The notes under the pieces were generated by a model. That model ran no database searches and was not told the DNA's origin. It worked only from the letters and a program-made list of their open reading frames with translations. The position numbers and the translations under genes are program-made. This document shows positions 42,234-49,827 of a DNA stretch of 64,000 nt, piece after piece; the first letter of the stretch is position 1; every line of letters starts with the position of its first letter. Source of the DNA: an uncultured Draconibacterium sp. (GTDB taxonomy: Bacteria; Bacteroidota; Bacteroidia; Bacteroidales; Prolixibacteraceae); assembly GCF_963676815.1 (NCBI RefSeq), contig NZ_OY781365.1, positions 2,886,501-2,950,500 of the forward strand, in the 5' to 3' direction.

Positions 42234-43412
42234 ATGAGCAGGGTAGTAGTAGGACTCTCCGGAGGTGTTGATTCGAGTGTAGCGGCCTGGCTGTTAAAGG
42301 AACAGGGGCACGAGGTGATCGGGTTGTTTATGATTAACTACCGCGAACGCGAGGGGGTGCTAACCAGTTCGTGTACGTGGGAAGAGGACTCGCTGATTGC
42401 CAAAATGGTGGCCAAAAAACTCGATATCCCGTTTCATATTGTCGATTTAAGCAAAGACTATAAACAACGTGTTATCGATTATATGTTTGCCGAATACCAG
42501 GCCGGGCGTACGCCAAATCCGGATGTGTTGTGTAACCGCGAGATTAAATTCGACACTTTTATGGAAGAAGCCCTGAAGTTTGATGCCGATTTTGTGGCAA
42601 CAGGTCACTACTGTCGTAAAAGTGAGGTGGAAGTGGATGGAAAAACCATTCACCAGCTATTGGCCGGAAAAGATCCGAATAAAGATCAGAGCTATTTCCT
42701 TTGTCAGTTGAACCAAAAACAGCTTGCGAAATCGATGTTTCCGGTGGGTGAGTTGTTAAAACCTGAGGTACGCGAAATAGCGCGTCAGCAAAACCTGCCA
42801 ACCGCCGAACGTAAAGATTCGCAGGGCATTTGTTTTGTTGGGAAAGTAGATTTGCCAACTTTTTTGCAGCAGCAGCTGGAACCTAAAGTTGGTAATGTTA
42901 TCGAGATTCCGGCCAAATTCATGGAAAAGAAAAAGCAGGTTGAAGTTTCGGAAGAGAACTATAAAAAACTGTGTTTCCAGTTTCCGTACAAACCATGGAA
43001 TGGCGAAGTAATCGGCGAACATCAGGGGGCTCATTTTTATACCGTTGGGCAGCGGAAAGGACTTAATATTGGTGGCCGTAAAGAGCCGCTTTTTGTTCTT
43101 GCCACCGATGTAAAACGTAACATTATTTATGTAGGCGAAGGAACGGAGCATCCTGGTTTGTACCGTAAAGGATTGTTTGTAGCCGCAGAAAATATGCACT
43201 GGGTGCGTCCCGACCTGAAAATGCAGGCAGGCGATAAACGCGAGTTTGATATTCGTATTCGTTACCGTCAGCCACTGGAAAAGGGAACGATTCATATGAA
43301 AGAAGAGGGTGCATGGTTCTTGTTTGAAAACGAACAACGTGGAATCACCTCCGGGCAATTTGCTGCCTGGTATCTGGATGATGAATTGATCGGTTCGGGC
43401 GCGATTGTCTAA
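42234..43412 (+). CDS. mnmA: tRNA 2-thiouridine(34) synthase
   Basis: A 392-residue protein. P-loop GLSGGVDSS at residues 7-15 (PP-loop ATPase), active cysteines C100 (PDVLCNREIKF) and C200 (SQGICFVG), and the central GHYCRKSE and HYTVGQRKG-type region (FYTVGQRKGLNIGG). MnmA thiolates U34 of Glu, Gln and Lys tRNAs. Length and motif order are normal. It has its own promoter and appears as a single gene. Confidence 0.95.
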   Translation: MSRVVVGLSGGVDSSVAAWLLKEQGHEVIGLFMINYREREGVLTSSCTWEEDSLIAKMVAKKLDIPFHIVDLSKDYKQRVIDYMFAEYQAGRTPNPDVLCNREIKFDTFMEEALKFDADFVATGHYCRKSEVEVDGKTIHQLLAGKDPNKDQSYFLCQLNQKQLAKSMFPVGELLKPEVREIARQQNLPTAERKDSQGICFVGKVDLPTFLQQQLEPKVGNVIEIPAKFMEKKKQVEVSEENYKKLCFQFPYKPWNGEVIGEHQGAHFYTVGQRKGLNIGGRKEPLFVLATDVKRNIIYVGEGTEHPGLYRKGLFVAAENMHWVRPDLKMQAGDKREFDIRIRYRQPLEKGTIHMKEEGAWFLFENEQRGITSGQFAAWYLDDELIGSGAIV

Positions 43413-43540
43413 AATTGAAGAACTGAAGTTGTGAAGGACTGATGTAAAATGAATGCGAAATGCTTGAATGCATAAATGCTTTAATCCATCCAGTATCCAG
43501 CATCAAATATCCAACATCCAGAATTCGTTCTGCTGTTTTT
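43413..43540. repeat. Degenerate intergenic string of short repeats
   Basis: Contains repeated 9-11-bp words of the type CATCCAGTATCCAGCATC and AATATCCAACATCCAG (43488-43521), and GAATGC/AATGC words before it. Similar low-complexity strings occur at about 22330-22375, 44880-44955 and 45530-45600. Purpose unknown. Confidence 0.4.
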
Positions 43541-43553
43541 TCAGACTTTATGC

Positions 43554-43561
43554 TAATTTTG
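43554..43561 (+). promoter_or_regulatory. Candidate -7 box for yicC
   Basis: TAATTTTG matches TAnnTTTG, 17 bp before the yicC ATG. No clear -33 partner. Confidence 0.4.
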
Positions 43562-43578
43562 AATAAAATTATTTTCAC

Positions 43579-44454
43579 ATGATAAAATCAATGACCGGCT
43601 TTGGTAAAGCTGAATTCGAGGTAAACAACAAAAAGATTACCATTGAAATTAAATCGCTAAACAGCAAACAAATTGATATTAACACGCGAACTCCAGCCTT
43701 GTATCGCGAAAAAGATATTATAATTCGTAAGGCCATTGCCGAAAAACTGGTACGCGGGAAAGTGGATTTTAATATTTATGTGGAAAACCTCGGCGACGAA
43801 ACCAATTCGAAAATTAACGAGCCGATTCTGAAAGGATACTTTAAACACCTTGAAAAAATAAGCAAGGAACTTAAAGTTGGTGCCGATCATACTACTTTGC
43901 ATGCAGCCATGCGTTTGCCCGATGTGGTGAAAACCGAATACGAAACACTTGACGAAACGGAATGGGAAACCATATACGCCAATATTCTGGCGGCACTTGG
44001 CGATATTAACGATTTTCGTGCAAAAGAAGGCGAGGCGCTTGAAGCTGATATCCTTGGAAATGTTGAGAATATTAGTAAGTTGTTAAAGCAAATTGAGCCA
44101 TTTGAAAAACAACGCATCGAAGCACTGAGGGTTCGTCTGACGGATAATCTCGAAGCACTTAAAATGAACGGGAATGAGGATGAAAACCGTTTTGAACAGG
44201 AATTGATTTTTTACCTTGAGAAACTGGATATAAACGAAGAGAAAGTGCGCCTGGCCAACCATTGCGAGTATTTCTTTGAAACCGCAAAACAAAACGGTTC
44301 GTCGGGGAAAAAGCTTGGGTTTATTTCGCAGGAAATTGGTCGCGAAATCAATACCATTGGATCAAAAGCCAACGAAACCAATATTCAGCGTATTGTTGTT
44401 CAAATGAAAGATCATTTAGAGCGCGTGAAGGAACAATTGTTGAACGTACTGTAA
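43579..44454 (+). CDS. yicC: YicC-family endoribonuclease
   Basis: A 291-residue protein beginning MIKSMTGFGKAE, the hallmark of the YicC family, and ending in the helical LGFISQEIGREINTIGSKANE and a VVQMKDHLERVKEQLLNV tail. YicC proteins are Mn-dependent endoribonucleases that affect RNA stability. Usually it sits next to gmk; here a four-helix-bundle gene is inserted between them. Confidence 0.92.
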   Translation: MIKSMTGFGKAEFEVNNKKITIEIKSLNSKQIDINTRTPALYREKDIIIRKAIAEKLVRGKVDFNIYVENLGDETNSKINEPILKGYFKHLEKISKELKVGADHTTLHAAMRLPDVVKTEYETLDETEWETIYANILAALGDINDFRAKEGEALEADILGNVENISKLLKQIEPFEKQRIEALRVRLTDNLEALKMNGNEDENRFEQELIFYLEKLDINEEKVRLANHCEYFFETAKQNGSSGKKLGFISQEIGREINTIGSKANETNIQRIVVQMKDHLERVKEQLLNVL

Positions 44455-44488
44455 AAAGGCAAAAGGAAAAAGTAGAAAGGCAAAAGTA
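44451..44488. repeat. Left inverted repeat flanking the S23 gene
   Basis: GTAAAAAGGCAAAAG (44451-44465) and a second, slightly changed copy GAAAGGCAAAAGTA (44475-44488). The reverse complement of the first, CTTTTGCCTTTTTAC, is found exactly at 44889 and 44923. The copy includes the yicC stop codon. Confidence 0.6.
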
Positions 44489-44509
44489 TACTCAAATAAA
44501 GTTAACCTC

Positions 44510-44869
44510 ATGGAAAATAACCTTCAAAAAAGAATCTTTGAATTTGTTACTGAAGTAATACTTTTTTTGCGGACTTTGCCGGATTCTCAAGAATATAAAG
44601 TTGTAAAATATCAATTAATCAAAGCTGCATCTTCTACTGGGGCAAATTATGAAGAAGCACAGGCCGCATCGTCAAAGGCTGATTTTACCTATAAGACTGA
44701 AATTTCATTAAAGGAGATGAGAGAAAGTAATTATTGGTTAAGGTTGATTAGGGCCATTAGCAAAGAATTGAACACCGACGATGAAAAGTTAGACTATTTG
44801 ATCACTGAATCAGGAGAATTAAAATTAATTTTAGGCAGTATTGTATCAAAAACCAAAAGGAATAAATAG
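44510..44869 (+). CDS. Four-helix-bundle protein (S23/IVP family)
   Basis: A 119-residue, all-helical protein. Segments LIKAASSTGANYEEAQAASSKADFTYKTEISLKEMRESNYWLRLI are typical of the S23 ribosomal intervening-sequence protein family found as standalone genes in Bacteroidota. It lies between yicC and gmk and is flanked by inverted repeats, so it is probably an insertion. Function unknown; in other organisms related proteins are encoded inside rRNA intervening sequences. Confidence 0.85.
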   Translation: MENNLQKRIFEFVTEVILFLRTLPDSQEYKVVKYQLIKAASSTGANYEEAQAASSKADFTYKTEISLKEMRESNYWLRLIRAISKELNTDDEKLDYLITESGELKLILGSIVSKTKRNK

Positions 44870-44888
44870 CCGTACTTAAATTTTCATT

Positions 44889-44946
44889 CTTTTGCCTTTT
44901 TACTTTGAACTTGAAATCTTTACTTTTGCCTTTTTACTTTGAACTT
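44889..44946. repeat. Two 24-bp direct repeats, right side of the S23 gene
   Basis: The 24-bp word at 44889-44912, beginning CTTTTGCCTTTTTAC and ending TTTGAACTT, is repeated identically at 44923-44946, 34 bp apart. Its first 15 bases are the exact inverse of the left repeat at 44451-44465. Confidence 0.65.
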
Positions 44947-44958
44947 TTTACTTGAATA

Positions 44959-45525
44959 ATGAAAGGAAAACTGATCATATTTTCAGCGCCATCCGGTGCC
45001 GGAAAAACTACGATAGTAAAGCATTTATTACAACAAGGTTTCGATCTTGAATTCTCAATTTCGGCTACCAGTCGCGAACCGCGTCACACTGAAACTCACG
45101 GTAAAGATTATTACTTTTTATCGGGTGAAGAGTTTCTGGCAAAAGTGGAAAACGACGAGTTTTTGGAGTGGGAAGAAGTTTACAAAGGAACCAGTTACGG
45201 CACATTAAAAAGCGAAGTGGAACGTATTCGCGAACAAGGTAAGAACGTGGTTTTTGATGTGGATGTTGTCGGCGGCCTGAACATCAAAAAATACTACGGC
45301 GATGAGGCGTTGGCTGTTTTTGTACAGCCTCCTTCGGTTGAAGAGTTGCGTAACCGCCTGGTTGGCCGATCGACCGACAGCGAGGATAAAATTGCCATGC
45401 GTGTTGCCAAAGCAGAACACGAGTTGAGTTTTGCCAAACAATTTGATGTGGTGATTATTAACGACAAGCTGGAAGACGCTTTTGTGGAGGCCGAGCGGAT
45501 TATTTCTGAATTTCTGAAAAAGTAA
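44959..45525 (+). CDS. gmk: Guanylate kinase
   Basis: A 188-residue protein with P-loop SAPSGAGKTT (residues 9-18), SATSREPRHTETHGKDYYFLS (GMP binding), and lid region RLVGRSTDSEDKIAMRVAKAEHE. It phosphorylates GMP to GDP. Length is normal. Confidence 0.95.
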   Translation: MKGKLIIFSAPSGAGKTTIVKHLLQQGFDLEFSISATSREPRHTETHGKDYYFLSGEEFLAKVENDEFLEWEEVYKGTSYGTLKSEVERIREQGKNVVFDVDVVGGLNIKKYYGDEALAVFVQPPSVEELRNRLVGRSTDSEDKIAMRVAKAEHELSFAKQFDVVIINDKLEDAFVEAERIISEFLKK

Positions 45526-45529
45526 AAAT

Positions 45530-45600
45530 GTCCAATATTCAATTTAGAATTTTTAAATTTGGATATTGATTATTAAGTATTCAGCATTGGGAGTTTAAAA
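45530..45600. repeat. Degenerate inverted string between gmk and nadD
   Basis: TCCAATATTCAATTTAGAA and AAATTTGGATATTGATTAT (imperfect inverted words) followed by AAGTATTCAGCATTGGG. Same kind as the string at 43413. No gene. Confidence 0.35.
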
Positions 45601-45604
45601 GGAT

Positions 45605-46228
45605 ATGAATAACCTTGTTACCGACATACTCGCACCAAAAACCAATCTGCAGCTAAAAGTTGGGCTTTATTTTGGCAGCTACAATCCCATTCATATCGGG
45701 CATTTGGCCATTGCCAATTATATGGTTGAATACACCGATATCGACCAGCTTTGGTTTGTGGTGTCGCCGCAAAATCCGCTAAAAAAGAAAAATAACTTGT
45801 TGGATGATTACCAACGTTTAGAACTGGTACATCGGGCAGTTGACGGCGACGATCGGTTTCGCGCTTCAAACATCGAATTCAGTTTGCCAAAGCCGAGTTA
45901 TACGGTTGATACACTGGCTTATTTAAAAGATCAGCATCCAAATTACCATTTTAAAATTCTGATAGGGTCTGATAACCTGGAAAACTTTCATAAGTGGAAA
46001 AACTACGAAACCATTATTGAGGATTACGGAATAATCGTTTATCCGCGTCCCGGTTTCGATCCGCAAAAAGTGCAGGTAGAAAAAAATATTACGCTTGCAA
46101 AAGATGCACCTTTAATGGAAATCTCATCTTCGTTTATTCGTAAAGCCATACAAGAGGGGAAAGATGTACGGCATTTCCTTCCGCAAAAAAGTTGGGAATA
46201 TCTGGAGGAAATGAATTTCTACCGTTAG
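45605..46228 (+). CDS. nadD: Nicotinate-nucleotide adenylyltransferase
   Basis: A 207-residue protein with nucleotidyltransferase motif YFGSYNPIHIGHLAIA, LWFVVSPQNPLKK, SLPKPSYTVDTLAYL, LIGSDNLENFHKWKNYETI and ISSSFIRKAI. It adenylates nicotinate mononucleotide to deamido-NAD+ in NAD synthesis. It follows gmk after a short repeat region. Its stop abuts the convergent regulator gene, whose stop begins at the next base. Confidence 0.93.
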   Translation: MNNLVTDILAPKTNLQLKVGLYFGSYNPIHIGHLAIANYMVEYTDIDQLWFVVSPQNPLKKKNNLLDDYQRLELVHRAVDGDDRFRASNIEFSLPKPSYTVDTLAYLKDQHPNYHFKILIGSDNLENFHKWKNYETIIEDYGIIVYPRPGFDPQKVQVEKNITLAKDAPLMEISSSFIRKAIQEGKDVRHFLPQKSWEYLEEMNFYR

Positions 46229-47002
46229 TTAAATAACGCCTTCTCGAACGCAGCGGGCAATCAGCTCTGTTGTGTTATTACAATCCGTTTTTTTCAGGAT
46301 ATTTTTTTTGTGGGTATTAATGGTGTGTGGCGAAATGTTTAGTATCTCTGCAATTTCTCCAAATGTTTTTCCTTCGGCAATATTAGCCAGAATTTCTTTT
46401 TCGCGGGTGGTGAAGAGTGTGTGGTAGTTAAGTTCTTCCGGATGAAAACTGTCGTCGGTAGATAGCGAATAATAAGATGGAAGACCATCGCCAATAAACG
46501 AAATCTTATGATCTACCGCCATATTCAAATAGGTAACATCGGTGTGAATTCCTAACACCTGTTGCACTTTCCCATCCTCAGAAACAGTCAGTGTTTTCGA
46601 TTGTTGAAGTATGGTTTTATAACTTCCGTTGACGTGCCGAAGTCGCAACACATAAACCACTTTGTATTTCAAAATCTCCTCTTTCGATATTCTGTTCAGG
46701 ATGAAATCAACTGCTTTTTCTTCTTTCCGGTGCATCTGTTTTAAATCTTCAGGATGAACCAGTTCAAACAATTTGTCGAGGCTCCATTCTTTGGCATTAA
46801 ATCCTAAAACATCTTCAATCCGAGGATCCACGTACTCCATTTGAAGCGTATCGAAGTTCATGATGTAGTAATAAAAACTTCCGGCCGAGAATAAATTGGC
46901 AACTTGTTCAATGATGTTCAGGTATAGCTCTGTTTTTACCGGACGCGCAACTTTGTTAGGTTCCCAGGCTTTTTTTATTTTGTTAATACTCTTTTCATCC
47001 AT
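46229..47002 (-). CDS. PAS-LuxR-family transcription regulator
   Basis: A 257-residue protein. Residues 30-160 are PAS-like (SFYYYIMNFDTLQMEYVDPRIEDVLGFNAKEW, LVHPEDLKQMHRKE). The C-terminal 65 residues are a LuxR/GerE helix-turn-helix (TREKEILANIAEGKTFGEIAEIL, SPHTINTHKKNILKKTDC). No receiver domain, so it probably senses a ligand or redox state through PAS. It may bind the inverted repeat just upstream of its own start (47057-47090). Confidence 0.88.
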   Translation of the reverse strand: MDEKSINKIKKAWEPNKVARPVKTELYLNIIEQVANLFSAGSFYYYIMNFDTLQMEYVDPRIEDVLGFNAKEWSLDKLFELVHPEDLKQMHRKEEKAVDFILNRISKEEILKYKVVYVLRLRHVNGSYKTILQQSKTLTVSEDGKVQQVLGIHTDVTYLNMAVDHKISFIGDGLPSYYSLSTDDSFHPEELNYHTLFTTREKEILANIAEGKTFGEIAEILNISPHTINTHKKNILKKTDCNNTTELIARCVREGVI

Positions 47003-47056
47003 ATTTGAAACAAGCTTTCAGAAATTTCCAATCCACAATGTACGTAAAAATACCCA

Positions 47057-47090
47057 ATATTAGGTATTTACTATTAGGCTTTACTAATAT
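47057..47090. promoter_or_regulatory. Inverted and direct repeat upstream of the LuxR gene
   Basis: ATATTAG (47057-47063) and CTAATAT (47084-47090) form perfect 7-base inverted ends, and TATTAGG occurs twice directly (47058 and 47072, 14 bp apart). It lies 55 bp from the regulator start. Suggests an operator; no proof. Confidence 0.35.
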
Positions 47091-47160
47091 AACTTGCAGA
47101 AGCTTTAAAAAGCATACACAATAGAGAATTAAGACGTTCTCCGGTCACACGAAATTTATA

Positions 47161-47190
47161 AAGCAGGAATCCAGGCTCCTGCTTTTTTTT
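47161..47190 (+). terminator. Strong hairpin terminator before the ChaN-like gene end
   Basis: AAGCAGGA (47161-47168), 8-base loop, TCCTGCTT (47177-47184), then T to 47190. On the plus strand it has a run of T; on the minus strand it is followed by TTTATAAATTT, so it may work both ways. The T run overlaps the stop codon of the convergent ChaN-like gene. Which plus-strand transcript it would end is unclear. Confidence 0.6.
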
Positions 47191-48055
47191 ATCGTGTTCT
47201 GGTCATATCTTCATCCACACAAATCGTAAAATCTGCAGCACCCGTATTTTCTTCTGTAAGTTCTGAAATGTCATCCTGAGTTACCGAATGAATGGTAACA
47301 ATCCTGAGTGCCGGATTTTCGTGTTTCAGGTACCAGTAAATACTCTCGAAGTTCTGCGAGTGATAAGCCCCGTGGTAATGCAAAAGTACTTTTCCCGGCT
47401 CCCAGTTTTGCAGAATAAAATGTGCCATTGTCGCGTCTTTTATGGCTTGTGCTTTAGGGAAATTAGGGGTAACGTGGCTGCCCATTCCCTCCATATTCAT
47501 CATGCTGGCATAGCAGTTCAGCGTTGAATCGTAGGCCGGAGGTAGTGGCGGCAGGAAAGCTTTCGCTTCGTCCGATAATTCTTCCAGTCCTTCAAATCCT
47601 TTTGAATTAACCAGCGATGCATAACGGCGCGGAACATTGGTGGCCACAAAATACAGACCGCTGTCTTTGGCAAATTCCACAAGCGGTTTGTAATCGGTTT
47701 TATAATTGGGCCACAAACGTATTTCGTCCTCAAAATTCCGGTTCGATATTTTTCCCGACAAGTATTCATCCATAATTACCTGGTTGTCGCTCTCAAACAT
47801 TTCGGCACCCAAAACCAGGTTTTTACCATTTTGTTGGTACAGCTCTTTTGTAAGTTCGAGCTGTAACCAGTGCGAAATAGGATTGTCGTGCAATTCGCCA
47901 AATAAAACAATGTCGGCATCTTCTATTTCTTTCAACATTTTATCGTATTTCACCGCCTTCCCTTCTTTATTGAAGAGCAGATAGGCCGGTTTGTCCGATT
48001 TAAACGAGGAGAATAAAACAAAAGAGACGATACCAAAAATCAGGATGTTCTTCAT
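47189..48055 (-). CDS. ChaN-family (haem/iron-uptake-type) exported protein
   Basis: A 288-residue protein with an N-terminal signal (residues 1-18). Motifs VLFGELHDNPISHWLQL (residues 50-66), LGAEMFESDNQVIMDEYL, YFVATNVPRRYASLV, and HYHGAYHSQ match the ChaN/DUF399 family, in which Campylobacter ChaN binds haem. No lipobox Cys was seen. Monocistronic. Confidence 0.8.
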   Translation of the reverse strand: MKNILIFGIVSFVLFSSFKSDKPAYLLFNKEGKAVKYDKMLKEIEDADIVLFGELHDNPISHWLQLELTKELYQQNGKNLVLGAEMFESDNQVIMDEYLSGKISNRNFEDEIRLWPNYKTDYKPLVEFAKDSGLYFVATNVPRRYASLVNSKGFEGLEELSDEAKAFLPPLPPAYDSTLNCYASMMNMEGMGSHVTPNFPKAQAIKDATMAHFILQNWEPGKVLLHYHGAYHSQNFESIYWYLKHENPALRIVTIHSVTQDDISELTEENTGAADFTICVDEDMTRTR

Positions 48056-48125
48056 TATGATTATTTTTAAACATAGATAACAACAAAAGAAACTTGATAG
48101 AGTTTATGAAGTAAAAGATAATTAA

Positions 48126-48734
48126 ATGTTAGAAACAGGATTTGTTTACAGCACATTTATCGATCCTCTGCTCAGAGATTTACGAAAACGCGTGGCTCTT
48201 GAGATTAAAAAAGGCGACACCGTAATTGACATTGCCTGCGGAACCGGTGCACAGTTGTTTGCGCTTGCTGATAAAGCCAAATCGGTTACCGGCGTTGACC
48301 TCTCTGCATCGATGATACGTTACGCCACCAATAAAGCTCAACGGGAAGGGATCAACAACGCTTCGTTTGTTGTGGGCGATGCCACAGATTTAAACATTTT
48401 TTATCAGCAAAAATTTGATGTGGCTATTCTTTCAATGGCTTTGCACCAGTTTAATCCGGGCCTGGAGAAAACAATTCTGGCTGAGGTGAAAAAAATTGCT
48501 GAGAAAATTGTAGTGCTGGATTACGCCGTTCCTTTACCCCAAAATTATGTTGGTGTTGGCAGTAAAGTAGCCGAGTTCTTAGCTGGCATTGAGCACAATC
48601 GTAATTTTAAAAGTTATTCAAAAGCCGGTGGTTTAAGCACGATATTGCCCGCAAATGGTTTTACGCCACAGCGACTAAAGGTAATAGGGAAAGGAGCTTT
48701 TCATTTGATTGTTGCCCAAAATCATTCTGTGTGA
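48126..48734 (+). CDS. Class I SAM-dependent methyltransferase
   Basis: A 202-residue protein. Motif I VIDIACGTGAQLFALAD (residues 33-49), GVDLSASMIRYA, FVVGDATDL and FDVAILSMALHQFNP: a Methyltransf_11/UbiE-type fold. The substrate cannot be read. No other quinone gene is near. It begins 70 bp from the divergent ChaN-like gene. Confidence 0.85.
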   Translation: MLETGFVYSTFIDPLLRDLRKRVALEIKKGDTVIDIACGTGAQLFALADKAKSVTGVDLSASMIRYATNKAQREGINNASFVVGDATDLNIFYQQKFDVAILSMALHQFNPGLEKTILAEVKKIAEKIVVLDYAVPLPQNYVGVGSKVAEFLAGIEHNRNFKSYSKAGGLSTILPANGFTPQRLKVIGKGAFHLIVAQNHSV

Positions 48735-48845
48735 TAGTATTTTTTATTGCAGGAATTAACAATTTTAACATTGATAAAAGTTGTTTAACAATAATTTACC
48801 TTAGTTAAATCGCCTTAACACATTTATCCTCTATTTTTGAAATGT

Positions 48846-48939
48846 GATTAGGAAATATAAGCTGTAGGAATCCTAAAAACAATATTCAGAAAACGTCAGA
48901 AACTTTGGGTTGCCTTTTAACAAAAGGCAGCCCTTTTTT
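48846..48939 (+). ncRNA. Candidate small RNA between the methyltransferase and glycerophosphodiesterase genes
   Basis: A -7-like TATTTTTG (48832-48839) precedes a 95-nt stretch with no open frame, ending in a strong hairpin: GGGTTGCCTTTT aac AAAAGGCAGCCC then TTTTTT (48907-48939). A promoter box plus a hairpin-T terminator and no ORF is the layout of a small RNA gene. It could equally be only the methyltransferase terminator with an accidental TATTTTTG. No -33 box was seen. Confidence 0.25.
48907..48939 (+). terminator. Rho-independent terminator
   Basis: GGGTTGCCTTTT / AAAAGGCAGCCC, 12-base arms with one mismatch and a 3-base loop, followed by six T. It lies at the convergent end of the methyltransferase and glycerophosphodiesterase genes. 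Confidence 0.8.
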
Positions 48940-49714
48940 ATTGGTTCATTTGTTCTTTCAGCCACTTGGGGCGGTTGGTTGTAATTCCGGTAACGCCTAT
49001 ATCGGTAAGGCGTTGGGCTTCTTCCGGATCGTCAATTGTCCATGAAAGAACTTCCAGATTCAGATCTTTGGCTTGTGCCATTATTTCTTCGTCGATAATC
49101 TGATATTTTAAGTTAACACCGGTCAGTCCTTTTTCGGCAGCCTGTTCTATTTTTTTCTTCACACCGGGTTTCAACGAACTCAGCCAGTAGCATTTGTTCT
49201 CCGGAAACTCATCGTGTGTATTTAAAATGGTATCCCAGCCAAAACTGATAAACACAATTTGCTCTGCCTTGCCGCTTTTATCGATTGTTCTGCGCAGTGC
49301 AGGAATAATTTCATCGCCACCGGCTTTAATCTCAACAACCAGTGTTTTTCCTGCGGGCACGGTTTCAATAATTTCCGACAGAAAAGGCAATTTTTCACCT
49401 TTAAACTCTTCGCCTTTCCAACTGCCGGCATCCAGATCGCGCAATAAAATCGATGGTGTTTTGGCAATTGTCAGGTTCGTTTTTCCGCCGCAGGTTCGTT
49501 TGGTGTCTTTATCGTGAATTACGATTACGCGATTATCTTTCGACAGGTGAACATCCACCTCAACAGCATCGGCACCTAATTCCCATGCCAGTTTCGCCGA
49601 AGCCACTGTGTTTTCCGGAGCGAGGTACGAGGCGCCACGGTGCGCAATAAATGTATTTTGTGCAATTGAATTGAGTCCCATAACCAGGAGCAGAAGTAGT
49701 GTAAATGTTTTCAT
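48938..49714 (-). CDS. Glycerophosphodiester phosphodiesterase
   Basis: A 258-residue protein with a signal peptide (cut near IAQNTF) and the GDPD fold: AHRGASYLAPENTVAS (residues 23-38), ELGADAVEVDVHLSKDNRVIVIHD, TLVVEIK, and GVTGITTNRP at the end. It cleaves glycerophosphodiesters in the periplasm to glycerol-3-phosphate. Similar to GlpQ/UgpQ. Confidence 0.9.
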   Translation of the reverse strand: MKTFTLLLLLVMGLNSIAQNTFIAHRGASYLAPENTVASAKLAWELGADAVEVDVHLSKDNRVIVIHDKDTKRTCGGKTNLTIAKTPSILLRDLDAGSWKGEEFKGEKLPFLSEIIETVPAGKTLVVEIKAGGDEIIPALRRTIDKSGKAEQIVFISFGWDTILNTHDEFPENKCYWLSSLKPGVKKKIEQAAEKGLTGVNLKYQIIDEEIMAQAKDLNLEVLSWTIDDPEEAQRLTDIGVTGITTNRPKWLKEQMNQ

Positions 49715-49775
49715 TTTTCCAGTTTTTCGAGTACCGAATATAAAGATATTTTTAGCGAATGTAAGCTTAAAAGTG

Positions 49776-49783
49776 TAGTTTTG
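49776..49783 (+). promoter_or_regulatory. Candidate -7 box for the acyltransferase operon
   Basis: TAGTTTTG fits TAnnTTTG, 44 bp before the ATG. A weak TTTA lies 21 bp upstream. Confidence 0.35.
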
Positions 49784-49827
49784 AGTCGGCTTTTTAAGCT
49801 ATTTTAACAGGGTTTGCACAACACGCA

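Noticed and set aside
42756..43358. 200-aa ORF on the minus strand
   Set aside because: Antisense to mnmA, which is complete with all motifs.
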